Shown: piece after piece, positions 7,754-12,631 of the stretch
Position numbering within the stretch: the stretch's first letter is position 1
Layout of the letters: every line of letters begins with the position of its first letter
Origin: Obelidium mucronatum
Taxonomy: Eukaryota; Chytridiomycota; Chytridiomycetes; Chytridiales; Chytriomycetaceae
Direction of reading: 5' to 3'
Assembly: GCA_025765595.1 (NCBI GenBank)
Contig: JAIVFH010000616.1
Coordinates: 1 to 12,631, forward strand
Length of the DNA stretch: 12,631 bases
Notes under the pieces: generated by a model
Told to the model about the DNA's origin: nothing
Seen by the model: only the letters and a program-made list of their open reading frames with translations
Databases searched by the model: none
Made by a program: the position numbers and the translations under genes

Positions 7754-8813
7754 TATAGCTTGAATCTATTGTTTTATTGTTAGTATAACTGCTGCTATTC
7801 ATGGAACTGCGTCTTGGCGGAATTGGAATGGCTCTTGATGGAGAAGACGCGACAGACGTAGAGAAATCCAGCCGATCAGGAAACCCCTGAACACTGGATG
7901 CGAGTGATGATGAGAGAGATCTTTCAGGACTGGGTGTGGTACTGCGTGTTGGAAGAGATCGGTTTGGTGAAGTTGACCTCATTTTCGTAAGTCGCGGGTA
8001 TCTGCGTAAAAAACAAGTCAGAAGTTTTCAAAATTGTTAAATGCGCGTGTATGCTTACCGAGCGATATTCTCTGGACTGTCAAGTCTTTCGTTGGGGAGC
8101 AGGAAAGGCTCCAAATTTTTGATGGACAACATAATATCATCCAACATTAGCCGCGTATTCACTGCAGCGTCCTGGATAGCAGCAACTACGCAGATGGACG
8201 TTAAATAGAAGTCCATTGGAGTTTCAAAGTTCACAACGGAATATCGGTCGCACCTCGATTAACAACATCCCGCCTCCCTTTTGCTTGAGCAACGCGTGCC
8301 TGCAAAGTAGCGATTGTAGAAGTGCAAAACTCATCTGATTTTGCAGCAACCAAGGTGTTAAACATAGGTTGGCCCATAAAAACTCAAGTTTTTCCAACCT
8401 GTGCTCACGATTCGATCTCCAATCTTGCGCTGAGTTTCTCCCACGTTATGGGTCACTGCCTTTGAATGTCCTCTTAGCGATATGAGAATGTCTGTGAGTG
8501 GAGCTGGCGAAAGCGCAACTGTGGGTTTTGCATCTATCAGTCTTAATCCTTTGCATTCGAATCAGCATCATCAATTTACAGGAAGTATCCACTTTCGGTT
8601 TTGAGGCAAAGAATAAATCTGTCCAAGCTGATGATGATGACGAAGCAGAGTCAACTGAGCCTGAAATCAAAGGCTGGATCTGGATTTGAAGCTGTTAGTT
8701 CGATGTTGAATCCACTCAGCCATATTTACCCTTGGGACAGCCGCCAGTCGCTCCAAGTCAGGGTCTTTGTCGGAAGTTGACGTTCGTGCCACAACAGTCA
8801 CAATTTGGCTCAT
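7749..8813 (-). CDS. BORCS5: BORC complex subunit 5-like protein (myrlysin family)
   Basis: BORC is a lysosome-surface complex that recruits Arl8 and couples lysosomes to kinesin; BORCS5 is one of its subunits in animals. Exons on the minus strand are 8813-8730, 8679-8580, 8518-8399, 8334-8254, 8185-8059 and 8001-7749, giving 765 nt and 254 aa (human protein 196 aa). The start MSQIVTVVARTS and DPDLERLAAVPRIQPLI resemble the human DDIVVVAQGS...DPDVIKLQEIPTFQPLL. The middle (about 72-165) is helical, with FCTSTIATLQARVAQAK, and LMLDDIMLSIKNLEPFLLPNERL matches the conserved C-terminal helix. Residues about 180-254 form a Ser/Pro/Arg-rich tail that I do not know from animal proteins. The N-terminal glycine used for myristoylation in animals is absent. 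Introns are 50, 61, 64, 68 and 57 nt. Intron 3 uses a GTTGGA donor, chosen because it keeps the coiled-coil frame. The family call rests on remembered similarity and is less certain than its neighbours. Confidence 0.75.
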
Positions 8814-9016
8814 AAATACTTGTAAAGCACAATAAAGTTGAATTAAATAACAAACAAAATAGAATGTAAAAATAGAATGCTTTGTTTAGATTGGTTTTTA
8901 GGTGGGGGATCAACAACTGCGCGACAATTGGATGATAAATAATTAAATAAAGAATAGAAACTAAACAACGTCGGATTTTAACAATTCGACAACGCACAAC
9001 TCCTACAACTACTGAT
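8814..9016 (-). other. Spacer between the G beta stop and the BORCS5-like start
   Basis: About 200 bp, A/T-rich. It must hold the 3' UTR of the G beta gene and the promoter and leader of the BORCS5-like gene. No minus-strand AATAAA and no upstream exon starting ATGGG (which would add a glycine at position 2) was found. Confidence 0.6.
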
Positions 9017-10181
9017 TTAGGCCCAGACCTATGAATAATACGTGTTAGTTTGCATGTGGCGAAAAGTGAGGCTATAGAAATATTACCTTGAGCAAACTGT
9101 CCCAACTACCCGTACACAATCCCATACCATCTGATGAAACTCCAAGACACGACACTCTGTTTTCATGAGCTGCCAAAGCAGTCACTCTCTCTCCCTTCAG
9201 AGTATCCCACACGTTGCAGTTGAAGTCTTCATATCCAGCAAACAACAAACGCCCAGAAAGACTGAACGCAAGACTGGTAATTCCACAAAGGATATTGTCG
9301 TGCGTGTATTGCATTAATTCTCTGTCTGCTCTCAAGTCAAACAAACGGCAAGACGCATCATCGCTTCCTGATCCAAAAGCTTGTCCATCAGGGAAGAATT
9401 GAACTGCGTTGATATCACTTTCATGTCCTGTGAATGTTTGCACACAGCGACCCGTACGGATGTCCCATACTTTGGCCGTAGCATCACACGCTCCAGAAAC
9501 AAAAATGTTCTTGTCGGGACTTAAGGAGAGGGACATAACATCTCCGGTATGGTCTGTAAACTCCAATGTCTTCACACCCGCATCGATATCCCATAACATA
9601 CACGACATGTCTCCAGAGGCGGTAATAATCTGCCTGTCGGAAATGAAACGGCAGCAGGAAAGGTATCCGGTGTGCGCGTTCAATTCGCGGGCGACTTTAA
9701 CACTACCTTCTTTTGTTTTCAGGTTATAGATAGAACAGAGGTTATCTAAGCCTCCACAGGCGACATAGTTTCCAGATGGGGCAAAGGCGCACGTCATGAC
9801 CCAAGATGAACGCAATGGAATAGCGTGGATTTTGTTTGTAGTGAAAGAGTCCCAGACAATGAGTTTTCCGTCTTGAGAGGCGGAAACAAGGTGGCGTTTA
9901 TCACAGGCCCAATGCATTGCATAGATTTTTGCCAAGTGTCCTTTAAGAGTTCGGCGAACCTTCATGTTCACAGAAGTGAGTTTTTCTTGATCTGCCGCAA
10001 CCGCTTTCACTGTATTTTGAGTGGTTAGGTTTGTCTAAAGCGTTCACTTGGAGATATTTCCGAAGGGGAGTCGAGATTTACATGTGGTGTCTGCTAAGGC
10101 ATCCTTTTTCTGCTTGATCTTTTCTTTCAAAGCTTCAGCCTCTTTTCTTGCTGCCGCGATTCGATCTGCGATATCACCCAT
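9017..10181 (-). CDS. GNB1: Heterotrimeric G-protein beta subunit
   Basis: This is the beta subunit of a heterotrimeric G protein. It pairs with G gamma at the inner plasma membrane and passes receptor signals to effectors. Exons on the minus strand are 10181-10082, 10009-9087 and 9028-9017, giving 1035 nt and 344 aa (animal G beta is about 340). Residues 1-45 form the N-terminal coiled-coil helix ([19 protein letters not shown]), which binds G gamma. Seven WD40 blades follow, ending in LIVWD, CSIYN, CMLWD, AKVWD, CRLFD, CNVWD and LKVWA. The last exon is only 12 nt (VWA and stop), giving [10 protein letters not shown], which matches the family's usual end SWDSFLKIWN. Introns are 72 and 58 nt with CTAAC branch-like motifs. 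The BORCS5-like gene starts 203 bp downstream on the same strand. No G gamma or G alpha gene is in the window. Confidence 0.97.
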
Positions 10182-11082
10182 ATTTGTTTATCTGTTTGAT
10201 TATTTTTTTGGTGGTTTGTTAGCGTCACAACCACCTGAGCCACTGCTATCATTTGGACATAATCCATCCATCCACACTTCGCCCTATGCGCCTAATTTGA
10301 TTCCGCCATTTATTCGACTCACGTATGTATGTTATTGAAGGGTGCGTATGATATATTTTGGAGTTGATGTCTGCTATCCCAGAATCGAGGTTAATACTTG
10401 ATCAGGGCGGAACAAATAAAGGCTAAGCTGACCTGACCAAAAAAAAAAGAACTTTTAGTTTCGCGTGAGCCACAGAGAGAGAGAGAAGGAAGAACTAGGA
10501 GCGTGATTGGGTTTTGGCCACTTTGCCGGTTTCGATGCCCCCACAACTCACACCTCCCTCGCCCAAAAACCACGTTCCCTTTCCTGCCAAGTTTTTGCAG
10601 TTTCCATTAATCTGAATATCTCACCTGTTTGTTTCTACTTTGGCAGCCTCCTGCGCGACTGTTGTTTTTTTTCTTTTGAATGTGGATTGTCAATGAGGAA
10701 AATTTGCTCCATTGTCCTTCCAACAGTCATTTGCCATCGCGTTCCTTTTTTTCGAATCAGGATAAAAGAAGAAAACGAAATACTTCAAGTGCTTATAGTG
10801 CTATCGCTGGTTTCGTGAACGAGCTTGCTTTGTATTTGGCAGCTTCAACAAATTGAACAAAAAACGAAAGTCGCAAATAGTCCTGTGCAATAATAATGAC
10901 TAATCGTTCTTTCCTGTTTTATGATTTTTTATGAGCAAGACTAAGAAATGAGAGGGCTTTGCAAAAACGCCTCACAGTTCTAAAAAAAGAAAGTACCAAG
11001 TTTTCCCCTCACCTCCACAAGAAAACTACAAGCAAAGCAACACCAAACAAACCATACCTACAAACACCACACCATCCAGAAT
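10182..11082. promoter_or_regulatory. Divergent upstream region of the G beta and CaMK genes
   Basis: About 900 bp with no supported gene; open frames of 60 to 103 codons here look like chance. It contains an inverted repeat GGTGGTT (10210-10216) / AACCACC (10229-10235), with GCGTCAC in its loop, just upstream of G beta. There is also an A10 run near 10439-10448 and a short GA repeat near 10474-10487. From about 11020 to 11082 the plus strand is rich in A and C and poor in G and T, typical of a fungal 5' leader, so the kinase transcript probably starts near there. No clear TATA box was seen. Confidence 0.6.

Positions 11083-12631
<1,549 letters not shown>

Noticed and set aside
8758..9105. 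115-codon minus-strand open frame
   Set aside because: It covers G beta intron 2, the last G beta exon, the spacer and the BORCS5-like start in other frames; all are explained by the spliced models.
10210..10235. Inverted repeat with a cAMP-element-like GCGTCAC loop upstream of G beta
   Set aside because: The arms are only 7 bp and the core half-site is common; kept as a note in the upstream-region entry, not as a regulatory claim.
10507..10818. 103-codon plus-strand open frame in the G beta/CaMK gap
   Set aside because: No motif or family likeness, biased by T-rich stretches; consistent with chance in 900 bp of non-coding DNA.

Overview
This is a gene-dense, intron-rich stretch of nuclear DNA from a eukaryote. 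Six protein genes could be rebuilt exon by exon, with 33 introns in all. Every intron is 50-82 nt, starts with GT and ends with AG. CTG sits at conserved leucines and TAA/TGA act as stops, so the standard code applies. A zoosporic or other early-diverging fungus fits best. GARS and AIRS are fused without the GART domain that animals add, and DPH6 carries the long tail with two RidA-like domains. A BORCS5 homologue, not known to me from yeasts, is also present. This placement is an inference from gene architecture.

Layout. 1-295: an unidentified short open frame at the left edge. 296-506: two convergent tRNA genes, Glu(TTC) on + and Asn(GTT) on -. 507-1046: no gene, but a hairpin and a 37-bp direct repeat. 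1047-3768 (-): ADE5,7, a bifunctional purine enzyme. 3849-4777 (-): VPS28, an ESCRT-I subunit. 4797-7705 (+): DPH6, which makes diphthamide on elongation factor 2; the sequence as given has a one-base frameshift. 7749-8813 (-): a BORCS5-like lysosome-positioning subunit. 9017-10181 (-): a heterotrimeric G-protein beta subunit. 10182-11082: a shared upstream region with no convincing gene. 11083 to the right edge (+): a CaMK-family protein kinase, cut by the window end.

The genes do not form one pathway. They cover purine synthesis, translation-factor modification, endosome/lysosome trafficking (VPS28, BORCS5) and signalling (G beta, CaMK). Spacing is very tight: 19 bp between the VPS28 and DPH6 start codons, 80 bp between VPS28 and ADE5,7, and 43 bp between the convergent DPH6 and BORCS5 stops.

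I do not see a clear new biological system. The points most worth a second look are the DPH6 frameshift, the 19-bp divergent start pair, a TGACTCA element upstream of ADE5,7, two introns that can be read through without a stop, and the unusual ends of the BORCS5-like protein.
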